Shown: piece by piece, positions 31,959 to 41,831 of the stretch
Position numbering within the stretch: the first letter of the stretch is position 1
Layout of the letters: every line of letters starts with the position of its first letter
DNA from: Singulisphaera sp. GP187
GTDB taxonomy: Bacteria > Planctomycetota > Planctomycetia > Isosphaerales > Isosphaeraceae
Length of the DNA stretch: 64,000 bases
Direction: 5' to 3'
NCBI RefSeq assembly: GCF_900129635.1
Contig: NZ_FSRB01000001.1
Span: forward strand, 3,573,501 to 3,637,500
Program-made: the position numbers and the translations under genes
Notes under the pieces: generated by a model
What the model saw: only the letters and a program-made list of their open reading frames with translations
Databases searched by the model: none
What the model was told of the DNA's origin: nothing

Positions 31959-34217
31959 ATGAGGCGTACAACGGGGAGAGTGGGCCGTGTGCTCGCCGGG
32001 CTTCGAGCCATCGGGATGGCTGCCGTCGGCGTGGTCGCCCTCAGTGGAACGTCGAGGAGTGGGGAGGGGCCGGATTTCGATCGTCAGGTTGCGCCGATTT
32101 TTATCATGCGTTGCCTCGAATGCCATAACGAGGCCGGGGCATTGGGTGGCTTGGTCCTGACAAGGATCGAATCGTTGAAGCGTGGCGGGGAGAGTGGCGA
32201 GGCGATCGTCGGGGGAAAACCCGAGGAAAGCCTGCTCCTCGAGCGGGTGGTGGATGGCGAGATGCCCCCGAAACGCCAAGGGCACTCCCAGAAGCTCTCC
32301 GAGCCGGAAATCGCCACGTTGCGTGCCTGGATCGCAGCAGGCGCCCCCTGGCCGGCCGGTCGAAAGCTCGACCGCGACGAGAAGACGACCGCAGTACGTG
32401 CGGGGCGCGACTGGTGGTCGCTCCATCCGCTGGAACGGCCCAGTGTGCCCACGACAAACCAGGCCTATTGGGTCAAGAACCCGATCGACGCCTTCATTCT
32501 CGCAAAGTTGGAAGCCGAGGGATTGAGTCCCGCTCCCCGCGCCGATCGCCGCCAATTGATCCGCCGCGCCTCGTTTGATTTACTCGGCCTGCCCCCCAGC
32601 GCCCACGAGGTGGACGAGTTCGTGCGCGATGAGACGCCGTTAGCTTATGAGAATTTGATCACGAGGCTGCTCGAATCACCGCACTATGGCGAGCGCTGGG
32701 GGCGGTACTGGCTCGATCTCGCGCGGTATGCCGAAACCAGCGGCTACGAGCGCGACCAAGAAAAGCCGGGGGCCTGGAAGTACCGCGATTGGGTCGTCCG
32801 CGCGCTCAATGAAGACAAGCCTTACGATCGATTCGTTCAAGAACAGCTCGCGGGCGACGAGCTTCCCGACCGTGACGAGCAAACGGTCGTCGCGACCGGG
32901 TTCTTGCGGCTGGGCACCTGGAACGATGAGCCCAATGATCCTCAAGACTACAAGTATGAGCGATTGGAAGATCTCGTTCACGTCACGAGCACAGCGTTCC
33001 TGGGCATGACGGTGAAGTGTGCGCGCTGTCACGATCACAAGTTCGACCCGATCCCGCAGACCGATTATTATCGCCTGGCCGCCGCGTTCTGGCCCGGGCC
33101 GATCGAACCGCGAACGGGCGCGCTCCTGGGGGGCCCGAGCCGGGAAGAGCTGGGGTATGACGTGCTCGGCTGGACCGACGTAACGCGCGACCCGCCCGCG
33201 TTCCACCTGCTGCATAAGGGGGAGCTCAGTCGCCCCGGCCCCGTCGTACCGCCGGGCGTCCTCTCGATGATTCCGAGCCTGGACAAGCCGTTTCATCCCC
33301 CCTCCGCGCAATCCAAAACCACCGAGCGCCGGCGACAACTCGCGAACTGGATCACCGACCCGAGCAATCCGCTCACCCCGCGCGTGGCGGTGAATCGACT
33401 CTGGCAGCATCACTTCGGCCATGGCCTTGTCAGTTCCTCGGACAATTTCGGGTTCAATGGCCAAAAGCCATCGCACCCGGAACTCCTCGACTGGCTGGCC
33501 GACGCGTTTGTCCGCGGTGGTTGGAAGTCGAAACCCATTCACTTCCTGATGATGACCTCGCAGGCCTACCAACAAGCCACGGTCCATCCCAACCATGAGT
33601 CCTACTCCAAGAAAGACGCGGACAACCGCCTGGTTTGGCGGGCAATCCGCCGGAGGCAAGACGCCGAGGCGCTTCGCGACGCGATCTTATCCGTGAGCGG
33701 TCAACTCGACCTGCGAGTCGGCGGCCCGAGCTTCCGGCCGGTCATCAATCCGGAAGCGCTTGACGGCCTGTCCAATATCAAGACTCATGCGACCCCCTCG
33801 CCCGCGAGCGAACAAGGCCGACGCAGCCTCTACATGTATTCGCGCCGCAGCTTGATCCATCCGCTTATGACGACGTTTGACGCATGCGATACCACCTTGC
33901 CCTGCGGTGAACGTGACATCAGCGTCGTCGCTCCCCAAGCGTTGGCCTTGCTCAACGGGGCGTTCGTTCACGAGCAGAGTCGGCGCGTGGCCGAGCTCGT
34001 CCTCGCGACCGCGAGCCAAGATCGAGCCGCGAGCGTCGAAGGAGCCTGGCGGCGCGTCCTCGCTCGTTCTCCGACCAAGACCGAGTTGGCGGCGGCCCTT
34101 GAACACCTCGAGCGGCAATCCATTCAGTTTCGTGATCACCCGGAAGCCGGCACGCTTGCCCTCGCTTCGCTCTGCCACGTTTTGATGAACAGCAACGAAT
34201 TCATGTTTGTCGACTGA
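31959..34217 (+). CDS. PSD1/DUF1549-DUF1553 exported cytochrome-like protein
   Basis: 752 residues from ATG 31959 (GAGAGGA upstream). An N-terminal signal (LAGLRAIGMAAVGVVALSGT) leads to a haem-c-like PSD1 domain with FIMRCLECHNEAGALGG (CxxCH) and a distal Met in GEMPPK. DUF1549 follows (PIDAFILAKLEAEGLSPAP, SFDLLGLPP, YGERWGRYWLDLARYAET, CARCHDHKFDPI), then DUF1553 (RRRQLANWITDPSNPLTPRV, NRLWQHHFGHGLV, MTSQAYQQ, RRLDAE-type RRRQDAEALRDAILSVSG). The family is greatly expanded in planctomycetes and thought to act in polysaccharide or sulfate ester breakdown with a DUF1501 partner, which here is the next gene. The biochemical role is not proven. Confidence 0.88.
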   Translation: MRRTTGRVGRVLAGLRAIGMAAVGVVALSGTSRSGEGPDFDRQVAPIFIMRCLECHNEAGALGGLVLTRIESLKRGGESGEAIVGGKPEESLLLERVVDGEMPPKRQGHSQKLSEPEIATLRAWIAAGAPWPAGRKLDRDEKTTAVRAGRDWWSLHPLERPSVPTTNQAYWVKNPIDAFILAKLEAEGLSPAPRADRRQLIRRASFDLLGLPPSAHEVDEFVRDETPLAYENLITRLLESPHYGERWGRYWLDLARYAETSGYERDQEKPGAWKYRDWVVRALNEDKPYDRFVQEQLAGDELPDRDEQTVVATGFLRLGTWNDEPNDPQDYKYERLEDLVHVTSTAFLGMTVKCARCHDHKFDPIPQTDYYRLAAAFWPGPIEPRTGALLGGPSREELGYDVLGWTDVTRDPPAFHLLHKGELSRPGPVVPPGVLSMIPSLDKPFHPPSAQSKTTERRRQLANWITDPSNPLTPRVAVNRLWQHHFGHGLVSSSDNFGFNGQKPSHPELLDWLADAFVRGGWKSKPIHFLMMTSQAYQQATVHPNHESYSKKDADNRLVWRAIRRRQDAEALRDAILSVSGQLDLRVGGPSFRPVINPEALDGLSNIKTHATPSPASEQGRRSLYMYSRRSLIHPLMTTFDACDTTLPCGERDISVVAPQALALLNGAFVHEQSRRVAELVLATASQDRAASVEGAWRRVLARSPTKTELAAALEHLERQSIQFRDHPEAGTLALASLCHVLMNSNEFMFVD

Positions 34218-34239
34218 ACGCGAACGCGTTAGGAGCCCG

Positions 34240-35700
34240 ATGATGAGCGAGAAACGGCTCTTCCCGTGCGGCCAATCGCGCCGCGAGTTCCTCTGGGAAA
34301 TGGGTGGCGGTTTTGCCGGCACCGCGTTGGCGAGCCTGCTGGCGCTCGATGGATTTGTTCCGAGGCCGGCGGCGGCGGGCGAGATCGACAAGAACTCGCT
34401 TGCTCCTCGACCTGGGCATTTCCCCGGGACGGCCCGCAACGTCATCTTCCTGATGATGAATGGCGGGCCGAGCCAGGTGGATACGTTCGACCCGAAGCCG
34501 ATCCTGGAAAAGTACGCTGGCCAACCGCTCCCCACCGACAAGAAGTTCATCAATTCCGGCGGCCGCAAAGTGGGCTACCTGACCCCTGCCTTTCGCAAAT
34601 TCCGGCCCGGCGGCCAAAGCGGCCTGTTGATCTCCGACTATTTCCCCCGGGTTCGCGACCACGCCGACAAACTCGCCGTGATTCGGTCGTGCCACACCGA
34701 TAGCCATGCGCATGGTTCGGCCCTCGTGGCGATGAACACGGGCAAGACGTTCATCGGCCGGCCGTCACTGGGGAGTTGGGCGGTCTACGGCCTGGGGAAT
34801 GAAAATCAAAACATGCCGGGCTATGTCGTCATTCTCGACAAGCGCGGAGGCCCGATCAGCGGCCAGCCCAACTGGACGAGCGGCTTCATGCCCGCCGGGT
34901 TTCAAGGAACCTTGTTTCGACCCACCGGGAATCCGATCCTCGACTTACGCGGTCCCGACTACCTCAACGGAAAGCCCCAGCGCGAACAGCTCGACCTGCT
35001 CGCTCGCCTGAATCATGAGCACCTTGATTCGCGTCCGGGAGGCCATGAACTGGCCGCCCGCGCGGCTTCGTACGAGCTTGCCTACCGGATGCAGGCGGAA
35101 GCGCCTGAGGCCGTCGACCTCGCTCAGGAGAATGAGAACACGAAGCGGATGTACGGCGTGGGCCAACAGCCGACCGATGAATTCGGCCGGAACTGTCTGG
35201 TCGCGCGGCGCCTCGTGGAACGCGGGGTCCGGTTCGTCCAGCTCTACTCCGGTGGCGGCCATCTCGATGACACCTGGGACGCCCATACGGACATCGAGGC
35301 CAATCATTCGCGGCATGCGGCGGAAGTCGACCAACCAATCGCCGCGCTGCTCACCGACCTCCAACAGCGGGGCCTGCTCGAGACCACGTTAGTGGTCTGG
35401 GGCGGTGAGTTCGGGCGGATGCCGTTCAGCGAAGGACCAGGGGAAAAAGGCCGCAACCACAACCCGTACGGCTTCTCCATGTGGATGGCCGGCGGCGGGG
35501 TCAAGGGAGGAGTCGCGTACGGTGAGACCGATGATTTCGGTTTTGAAGCCGTGCTCAACAAGGTCCACCTTCATGACATCCATGCCACGATTCTCCATTT
35601 GCTGGGTCTGAACCACGAGATGCTGACCTACTTCCACGAAGGTCGCGACCAGCGCCTGACCGACGTGGCGGGCCAGGTGGTCCATGACATCATCGCTTGA
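34240..35700 (+). CDS. DUF1501 protein (Tat-exported)
   Basis: 486 residues from ATG 34240, five bases after AGGAG. A twin-arginine signal (CGQSRREFLWEMGGGFAG) predicts folded export. The core has the DUF1501 alkaline-phosphatase-like blocks: VIFLMMNGGPSQVDTFDPKP (about residues 70-89), DYFPRVRDHADKLAVIRSCH (about 140), GSWAVYGLGNENQNMPGYVV (about 180), TTLVVWGGEFGRMPF (about 395), GRNHNPYGFSMWMAGGG (about 415) and LNKVHLHDIHATILHLLGL near the end. It is 22 bases after the DUF1549 gene and is its usual partner. Confidence 0.9.
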   Translation: MMSEKRLFPCGQSRREFLWEMGGGFAGTALASLLALDGFVPRPAAAGEIDKNSLAPRPGHFPGTARNVIFLMMNGGPSQVDTFDPKPILEKYAGQPLPTDKKFINSGGRKVGYLTPAFRKFRPGGQSGLLISDYFPRVRDHADKLAVIRSCHTDSHAHGSALVAMNTGKTFIGRPSLGSWAVYGLGNENQNMPGYVVILDKRGGPISGQPNWTSGFMPAGFQGTLFRPTGNPILDLRGPDYLNGKPQREQLDLLARLNHEHLDSRPGGHELAARAASYELAYRMQAEAPEAVDLAQENENTKRMYGVGQQPTDEFGRNCLVARRLVERGVRFVQLYSGGGHLDDTWDAHTDIEANHSRHAAEVDQPIAALLTDLQQRGLLETTLVVWGGEFGRMPFSEGPGEKGRNHNPYGFSMWMAGGGVKGGVAYGETDDFGFEAVLNKVHLHDIHATILHLLGLNHEMLTYFHEGRDQRLTDVAGQVVHDIIA

Positions 35701-35736
35701 ATTGGCTTTCACAAATTCTTGAGCGCAACCACCGTC

Positions 35737-36903
35737 ATGTCGTCGATGATTCAACCGCAACTCCTGCGTCGAATGACCGTCCGAAGAGTCCTCGAGGTTC
35801 TTCGCGATCATGGTCCTTGCACGCGGGCGCACCTCACCAGGATCTCCGGCATTAGCGCACCGACGGTGGCGAAAGCCGTGGTCTCCCTGCTCGAGTCGGG
35901 ATTGTTGGAAGAGGGCGATTCGATCCAAAGGGCGCCGGGTCGGCCGGGAACCCTGATGAGACTCGCGCGCGACCGGGCGCAAGTGATCGGGGTGGTGCTC
36001 GACTCCTCCCGATGCACCATGGTCTCGGCCGGTCTCGACGGTACGATTCATGAGGCAGGACGGGTCGAGTTCCCCACACCCGACACTTATGAGGCGTTGC
36101 TCGCACGAATTTCCGAGGTTGCGACCCACCTGATTTCGCGGCCAGGGGTCAAAACGTTAGGCCTGGGGATCAGCACCCCCGGACTCATCAACAGCCGCAC
36201 CGGCCGGGCGATGTTGTCACCCAACCTGCACTTGACCGACGGCCATTCGCCCGCGGAGGACCTGAGTCAGCGCTTAGGCCTCGCCTGCGTGATGTATCAA
36301 GAAACGCAGGCGCTTTGCCTCGGCGAGCGGATGTATAGCGCCCCCGAGCCTCTCGATGATTTCGTCATGCTCGAAATCAGCACCGGGCTCGGTGTCGGCG
36401 TCGTCATGGACGGCCGTCTGATGGAAGGGCACAGCGGCTTGGCCGGTGAGTTGGGACACGTCACAGTCGCGCTCGACGGTCCCGTTTGCGGCTGCGGCAA
36501 TCGGGGATGCCTGGAAACGCTGGCCACCGATTCCGCGCTCACCCGCGGCATATCCGAACAAGTCGGCCAGGTGGTGAGTCTCGAGGACGTGAAGCGTTTG
36601 ATCCGCGAAGGCAACCCCATCGCCGAACGTGAACTTCAAAAGGTTTGCGAATATCTCGCAATCGCCATCGCCGCGGCGATCAACCTTTGGAATCCCTCGA
36701 CCCTCCTCGTCCATGGGCGACTGTTCGATGTCCGTGCCGACTTATTCGAGACCGTCTGCAAGCTCACCCAGCGCAGGACCCTCGCCCCCTCGCTCGCCGA
36801 CTGTCGCATCCTCCGCGCGCGTTGGAGCAAACAACAAGGGGCCGTGGCAGGAGCCATCCACCATCTGATCGATGCGCACGGGCCGATCCTCGATGAATCG
36901 TAG
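35737..36903 (+). CDS. ROK-family transcriptional regulator (XylR/NagC type)
   Basis: About 388 residues. The N-terminal winged helix-turn-helix (RRVLEVLRDHGPCTRAHLTR, ISAPTVAKAVVSLLESGLLE) binds DNA. The ROK sugar-kinase-like domain follows: GVVLDSSRCT, LGLGISTPGLIN (about 140), LEISTGLGVGVVMDGRLMEG, the ExGH motif in GELGHVTV (about 245) and the zinc motif CGCGNRGCLETLA (about 258). Such regulators respond to a sugar. As the third gene after DUF1549 and DUF1501 (36-base gap), it probably controls that operon; a palindrome at 31871-31893 is a candidate site. ATG 35737 is used; TTG 35719 is an alternative. Confidence 0.85.
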   Translation: MSSMIQPQLLRRMTVRRVLEVLRDHGPCTRAHLTRISGISAPTVAKAVVSLLESGLLEEGDSIQRAPGRPGTLMRLARDRAQVIGVVLDSSRCTMVSAGLDGTIHEAGRVEFPTPDTYEALLARISEVATHLISRPGVKTLGLGISTPGLINSRTGRAMLSPNLHLTDGHSPAEDLSQRLGLACVMYQETQALCLGERMYSAPEPLDDFVMLEISTGLGVGVVMDGRLMEGHSGLAGELGHVTVALDGPVCGCGNRGCLETLATDSALTRGISEQVGQVVSLEDVKRLIREGNPIAERELQKVCEYLAIAIAAAINLWNPSTLLVHGRLFDVRADLFETVCKLTQRRTLAPSLADCRILRARWSKQQGAVAGAIHHLIDAHGPILDES

Positions 36904-37332
36904 GCGGGAAATCGCGGGCCGGCGAAGTTCCAGCGACCACCCCGACCCAACGTACAGCGGTTAACCGTCGGATAGAGTATGGATCACGGCTAATTCACAA
37001 TCAACTGATCAGTTTTAGAAATTCCTTGTCCGAATTCAGCCCCAACGGGGCGACCCAAGGAAGCCCAGGGCAACGCCCTGGGGATTCGATCACGAGGAAC
37101 GGAAGCCCTGAAAGGGAGACCTAAGGTGTGAGCCCACCGAGACCTACGTAGTGAGGCTATCGCTCGGACTCGGTCGCCCTTTCAGGGCTATTAAGCACAA
37201 GCATGTCGATTTCCCGGGGCGTTGCCCCGGGCTACATTGGGCCGCCCCGATGGGGCTAAAACCGGCGAAAGCGTGTGCATCACGTCGGTAAACCACTGGA
37301 AACAACCGCCACCAGCATCGGTTCGATCCCAA
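36904..37332. repeat. Intergenic dispersed repeat (GC-rich palindromic modules)
   Basis: This stretch contains CCCGGGGCGTTGCCCCGGGC (about 37216-37235), GCCCCGATGGGGCTAAAACC, and shorter GCCCCAACGGGGC and CCAGGGCAACGCCCTGG hairpins. The segment 37187-37300 is closely related to 49558-49700 and partly to 43511-43560. No gene. The palindromes sit at the 3' ends of the ROK and DUF1559 genes and could end both transcripts. Confidence 0.7.
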
Positions 37333-38367
37333 TCAGTAGCTGTCGCTACTCACGATTTCGCCGCCGCCGATGGTGCCCAGAGCCCGCCAGGCCTGGTGAT
37401 TGATCGTGCTCTTGAGGAACTGCACACGGCCATCCCCGAAGAGGGCATTCACCCCGCTCGGGTGGTAGCTCCGGGCTGTGATCGCCGCATAGGTTGGGCC
37501 CCCATCATCCTCGTCGATAGACGCCAGGTCGAGGTCGAGATTCCCCGGCCCGATCACCGCTGTGTTCGGAGGGAGGACGGTGGTGAATCCGCCGTGATAA
37601 CTGTCCCCCTTGACCCAGCGCGTATGTCCCTCGGCGATCATCTGGCACTGGCCGAACGACGAAACGATGAGGGCGCGCGACGCGGCCGGGTCGAGCATGC
37701 TTGTCGGATTGCTCAGGGAGGGGAAGGTGCCTCCGCTCCCCTCGGGAAAGCAATGACGCAACTGCGGCTGATACGTCTTGACCTCGGACGCGAACAGGGT
37801 CTGGCTCGTGCCGTCGAGGATGTCGGCGACCCGGCGGCTCAGGTTGGTGGCGAAGGCGCTCTGAGTCGGTGGGCCGTTCATGCCGCCATAAACATACCAA
37901 TTTCCGACGCACCAGGCGTAGCTGTTCACGCCATAGTAGTAGCCTCGAAAGAGGATGGCCTCTTGCCTCGGTTCGCTGGGACAGAGCAAGACGTTCAAGG
38001 TCATGCTCCCAACCGTTGCCTCGGCCGGGGCCAGATACTTGAAGCTGAAATTGATACTGTTGAAGATCGCCCCCTGCTCCATGAAGGGTAGGAGCCGGGC
38101 ACTGGTCCCCCAGTCGAACGCCGTGTCGGGAACGTTCGTGCCGATCCCCGTCTGAATTGACTTCGGCGGATAGGCCCCGTTGACGGTCTCGTAATTCATG
38201 AGCCCGAGGCCAAGCTGCTTGAGGTTGTTGGTGCACTGCATCCGCCGGGCCGCCTCGCGCGCCGCCTGGACGGCCGGAAGTAAAAGCGCCATCAAGACAG
38301 CAATGATCGCGATCACCACCAGCAACTCGATCAGCGTGAATCCGGATCGGCGTGCGACGACGTTCAT
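37333..38367 (-). CDS. DUF1559 pseudopilin-like protein
   Basis: 344 residues from ATG 38367 (GAGGGAG upstream). The type IV pilin-like N-terminus [20 protein letters not shown] (prepilin peptidase site G/F, Glu at +5) is followed by [20 protein letters not shown], then [14 protein letters not shown], the DUF1559 hallmark. The C-terminus has the family signature [20 protein letters not shown] (about 300). Planctomycetes carry dozens of such proteins; they are processed like pseudopilins and presumably assemble in the periplasm or envelope. No secretion genes are adjacent. Confidence 0.92.
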   Translation of the reverse strand: MNVVARRSGFTLIELLVVIAIIAVLMALLLPAVQAAREAARRMQCTNNLKQLGLGLMNYETVNGAYPPKSIQTGIGTNVPDTAFDWGTSARLLPFMEQGAIFNSINFSFKYLAPAEATVGSMTLNVLLCPSEPRQEAILFRGYYYGVNSYAWCVGNWYVYGGMNGPPTQSAFATNLSRRVADILDGTSQTLFASEVKTYQPQLRHCFPEGSGGTFPSLSNPTSMLDPAASRALIVSSFGQCQMIAEGHTRWVKGDSYHGGFTTVLPPNTAVIGPGNLDLDLASIDEDDGGPTYAAITARSYHPSGVNALFGDGRVQFLKSTINHQAWRALGTIGGGEIVSSDSY

Positions 38368-39111
38368 GGAGGGCTCCCTCAGAGCTTGTCCGAAGTGGAG
38401 GTAGGCTTCGCCTTTTTTGCGATGCAACAAATCGCAACATGCGCATATTCGCTGACAACTTCCCGTTTCGTCGCAGAGGAATCGCGGTTCGATTTGCCTC
38501 TCAATCCACCGCCGCCCCCCTACCCCAACGTCGGAACGATCGCACCGAACGACACACTCTCAGGTCGCCGAGGGTGAAGTGAGTGGGTCGTTGATCCTGC
38601 CCCTCAGCAATGGAAAGCAAAGCCACGGTGGAGCCAACAGTCATGTCGCTATGACCTGTTGAGCCGATGCGAGGGTCGATTCTACGAAGCAATTAGGAGT
38701 AATCGCAAGTGGAAGGTCGCAAAGAGTCAAGAGTTTCGTAACATGGCATGTCAATCGACGCCAAATCCACACCTCCCACTGGCGCGTTGGTTTCGCGAGG
38801 ATTGACGCCAAACTTCGAGTCTGTCGCAAGGGAACCGGGCCGACGGCCTGCCCCGGAGGCCGAAATTCGCGGGAGAAACGCGTTCCCACGCTCGGCGGCC
38901 TTACCCGCCGGGGAAGACGACGCGGAGCGTCGAAGACGGCATTCCCACGCAGAGCGTGGGAATGAGATTCATGCATGCTTTCTATCATTTAAATTTGCCG
39001 ATACAACCAATCGACAAGAACGAACCAAGAACCAGGAACTCGTGTCACTGATTCGGAGGAGCCAGCCCAGGTGGATGGTGCGGAGTCGGTCAAGAGAAAA
39101 GGGAGTTGACA
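38368..39111. other. Long intergenic region with GTTCCCACGC-type hairpin repeat
   Basis: No convincing gene in 740 bases. A perfect hairpin ATTCCCACGC AGA GCGTGGGAAT lies at 38941-38963, with a second half-copy (CGTTCCCACGCTC) at 38881-38893. These look like an REP-type module. The AT-rich part around 38560-38760 may contain the promoter of the DUF1559 gene. Confidence 0.45.
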
Positions 39112-39889
39112 ATGCGTTTTGGTCTGCTCTGTTCGGCGCAAGCCAACAGCAATGAACTTGGTCCGGAAACCGGGCAGGGGTTTCGGGACTATCTCGAGCT
39201 CAATGTCGAGGCGGAGGCGCTTGGCTACTATTCGAGCTTTTCGGTCGAGCACCATTTCACCGGCTGGAATCAGGTCTCGGCCCCGCTCACCTTGCTCACC
39301 TGCCTCGCGATGAGAACAACCCGATTGCGGCTCGGCACCGCGGTGATCGTGCTGCCATGGCATCACCCGATCTTGCTGGCCGAGCAGGCGGCGACGCTCG
39401 ACCTCATTTCCAACGGCCGACTCGATTTCGGCGTCGGCAAGGGTTACCGGCACAGCGAATTCAACGGGTTCGGCATTTCCCAGGAGGAAGCGGAGGCGCG
39501 TTTTGAGGAGGCGATCGCAGTCATTAGGCGCTCCTGGACCTCGCGTTCGCGTTTCTCCCATCACGGCCGTTTCTGGCAGTTCGAGGAGATTGTGGTCGAA
39601 CCGCCGACCGCACAGTCCCCCCATCCGCCGTTCTGGGTCGCCGCCGCAAGCCCAGCGTCGATCCGCCGCGCCGCGGCCAACGGATTCAATCTGATGCTCG
39701 ATCAATATGCCGGGCCAGACGCGATTGGCGAACGCATCGCACTCTATCGCTCCGAACGCGAAGCCAAGGGCTACACCTTCGATCCCATGCAGGTCGCGGT
39801 GGCGCGCCAACTCTACATCGCGAACGACAAGGCCGACAAAGCAGCAGCGCTCGCCCGACAAGCGCAATACACCCAGCGCACGGTCGCGG

Positions 39890-41275
39890 GAGGTATTGTC
39901 AATCTTCGTGGATGGAGAATTTCAGGCGGCGGTGGTTTTCTTCACTCCGTCCTCGAAGATGACCCCAGCGATCACCTCCCTCAAAAGCTCCGATCCATTC
40001 AACGATCGCCAACTCTTTGATGCACTCTCCATCAGCTTGTAGACCATCGTCAGGCACGCCGTCCGACTCCCGCTCCCCTTCGTCTTGTTGTGCCTCAGAC
40101 GCACCGTCGAGAACGTCGACTCGATCGGGTTCGTCGTCCGGATGTGCAGCCACTGCTCCGCCGGGAAGTCGTAGAACGTCAGCAGCACATCTCGATCCTT
40201 TGACAGGCACTCCGTCGCCTTCGGGTACTTCGCCTCGTACGTCTTCACGAACAGGTCAAACGCCTTCACCGCCTTCTCGCGGCTCTCCGCCAAGTCGATC
40301 TCGTGGAGCATCCCCTTGGCCTTCGCCTGGCTCCCCTTGGGCAACTTGTCCAGCACGTTCGCCGTCTTGTGCACCCAGCAACGCTGCTCCTTCGTCGTGT
40401 CCCACACCTGACGCATCGCCTTCCAGAAGCCCAAGGCACCGTCGCCGATTGCCAGGTGAGGCTCGACTTCCAGGCCACGGGCCTTGCAGTCCAGTAGCAA
40501 CTCCTTCCAGGATTGCTCGCTCTCCCGATAGCCGTCGGCGATGGCAATCAGCTCCTTCTTGCCGTCGGCGGTCGCCCCCATCAGCACCAGGATGCACTGC
40601 CGCCCTTCCTCCAAGCGGATGTTGAAGTGCACGCCATCGGCCCAGACATAAACGTACTGCTTCCCCTTCAAGGACCGCTGACTCCAGGTTCGATGTTCCT
40701 CCTCCCAGGCCGACTTGAGCCTCGTCACGGTGTTCGCCGACAGTCCCGGGGCGTCCGGGCCGAGGATTGCCTTGAGAGCCTCGGGGAAGTCGCCGGTGCT
40801 GATGCCTTTGAGGTAGAGCCAGGGGATCAACTCGTCCAGGCTCTTGGTCCGCCGGAGGTAGGGCGGCAGGACTGCCGGAGTGAACGTCTCTCGGGATTCA
40901 GGGGGGCGTCGGTCCTGGACTCGGGGTTGCTTGACGTCGATCGGTCCCAAGCCGGTGAGGATGGTCCGCTCGGGGTGGGAGCCGTTGCGGACGACCTGGC
41001 GACGTCCGGCCTCGTCCTTGAGATGAGCGTGGTCGTCGATCCAGGCGGCGACCTCGGCCTCGATGGCCCTGGCGAGCATCTCACGGGCTCCGTTGCGAAG
41101 GACTTCGGTCAGGACATCATGGCTTCCGGCCAATGGCAAGATCCGGATCTCGGAGGTAGACTGACTCACGGTGGCGTACTCCTTTGCCTTGTTGGCAAGT
41201 TTGGTGTGGGTGAGACTTCACCAAGGGTACGCCGCCCTTTTCATTTCCTCCATCCACGACTTTCGACAATACCTC
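39890..41275 (-). mobile_element. IS256-family insertion sequence with 9-bp target duplication
   Basis: Ends GAGGTATTGTC (39890) and GACAATACCTC (to 41275) are inverted, with similarity continuing inward to CGTGGATGGA. CGGTCGCGG is duplicated at 39881-39889 and 41276-41284. The element is 1386 bp with one intact transposase. Confidence 0.92.
39922..41169 (-). CDS. IS256-family (mutator-type) transposase
   Basis: 415 residues starting from GTG 41169. IS256/MULE features: VRNGSHPERTILTGLGPIDV, RRTKSLDELIPWLYLKGIST, catalytic Asp in YVWADGVHFNIRL (about 174), Asp in HLAIGDGALGFWKAM (about 240), the CWVHKTANVLDKLPK helix and Glu in TTNPIESTFSTVRLRHNKTK (about 345). No frameshift. It should be able to move the element. 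Confidence 0.93.
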   Translation of the reverse strand: MSQSTSEIRILPLAGSHDVLTEVLRNGAREMLARAIEAEVAAWIDDHAHLKDEAGRRQVVRNGSHPERTILTGLGPIDVKQPRVQDRRPPESRETFTPAVLPPYLRRTKSLDELIPWLYLKGISTGDFPEALKAILGPDAPGLSANTVTRLKSAWEEEHRTWSQRSLKGKQYVYVWADGVHFNIRLEEGRQCILVLMGATADGKKELIAIADGYRESEQSWKELLLDCKARGLEVEPHLAIGDGALGFWKAMRQVWDTTKEQRCWVHKTANVLDKLPKGSQAKAKGMLHEIDLAESREKAVKAFDLFVKTYEAKYPKATECLSKDRDVLLTFYDFPAEQWLHIRTTNPIESTFSTVRLRHNKTKGSGSRTACLTMVYKLMESASKSWRSLNGSELLREVIAGVIFEDGVKKTTAA

Positions 41276-41539
41276 CGGTCGCGGCATCGCGAGGGCCTGG
41301 CAGCAACGCGGGTTCTCATGTTCTCGCTTACGCCAACACTGTGGGCGCAACGGAGTCCAACGCACTTTACGGAACGCCGGAGGAAATTTACGCAATGCTC
41401 ACGGCTTTGAACAAGGCGGGTACGGAATATGTACTACTGCAGCTTTCCGGCGGCAAGGAGCAGTTGCGGCGATTCGCACGAGAGATCATGCCGAAATTTT
41501 CCTGACCGTCACGGATTTGGGGGGAATGAATTCGGGATC

Positions 41540-41831
41540 CTCAAAGCAACCCATCCATCCCGATTCTCAGCCCCAACAGGGCTTCCTGAGGCGCCCCGTT
41601 GGGGCTACTGAGAGTCAGGAAAGTAAAGTCCGTTTTTTTGCAGCCCCGGAGGGGCGACCGTTCATAGCCAGGGGGCGCAAGCCCCTGGTAACGAGACAAG
41701 CTTAAATGATGTCTTTGCAGCCCCGAAGGGGCGACCGTCCGCGTCAGGCTTCGGCGATTCACGGTCGCCCCTTCGGGCCTGAAAAATTCCTGGTTTGAAC
41801 ATGATTCCCAGGGGCTTGCGCCCCTGGCTAT
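41540..41831. repeat. Dispersed GC-rich repeat modules, inverted copies
   Basis: Repeated units include GCAGCCCCGGAGGGGCGACC (about 41638), CAGCCCCGAAGGGGCGACCG (about 41719), GGTCGCCCCTTCGGG (41764) and CCAGGGGGCGCAAGCCCCTGG (about 41669) with its inverse CCCAGGGGCTTGCGCCCCTGG (about 41808). The inverse module continues past the next IS at 43452-43490. No gene. Confidence 0.7.

Larger units (their letters stand above)
39112..41505 (+). pseudogene. LLM-class flavin-dependent oxidoreductase, split by IS256
   Basis: The gene starts at ATG 39112 (GGGAG upstream) and reads MRFGLLCSAQANSNELGPET, SFSVEHHFTGWNQVSAPLTL, RLGTAVIVLPWHHPILLAEQ, LDFGVGKGYRHSEFNGFGI and PPFWVAAASPASIRRAAANG: a luciferase-like F420/FMN monooxygenase. 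At TQRTVAG (39889) an IS256 element intervenes. Removing the element and one copy of the 9-bp duplication gives TQRTVAASRGPGSNAGSHVL and continues in frame through ALYGTPEEIYAMLTALNKAG to the stop at 41505, about 336 residues. Apart from the insertion the gene is undamaged, so the insertion is recent. Confidence 0.9.

Noticed and set aside
40513-41505. Long plus-strand frame across the IS256 element ending in the oxidoreductase C-terminus
   Set aside because: Most of it is antisense to the transposase. Only the last 75 or so codons are real, and they belong to the split monooxygenase gene.
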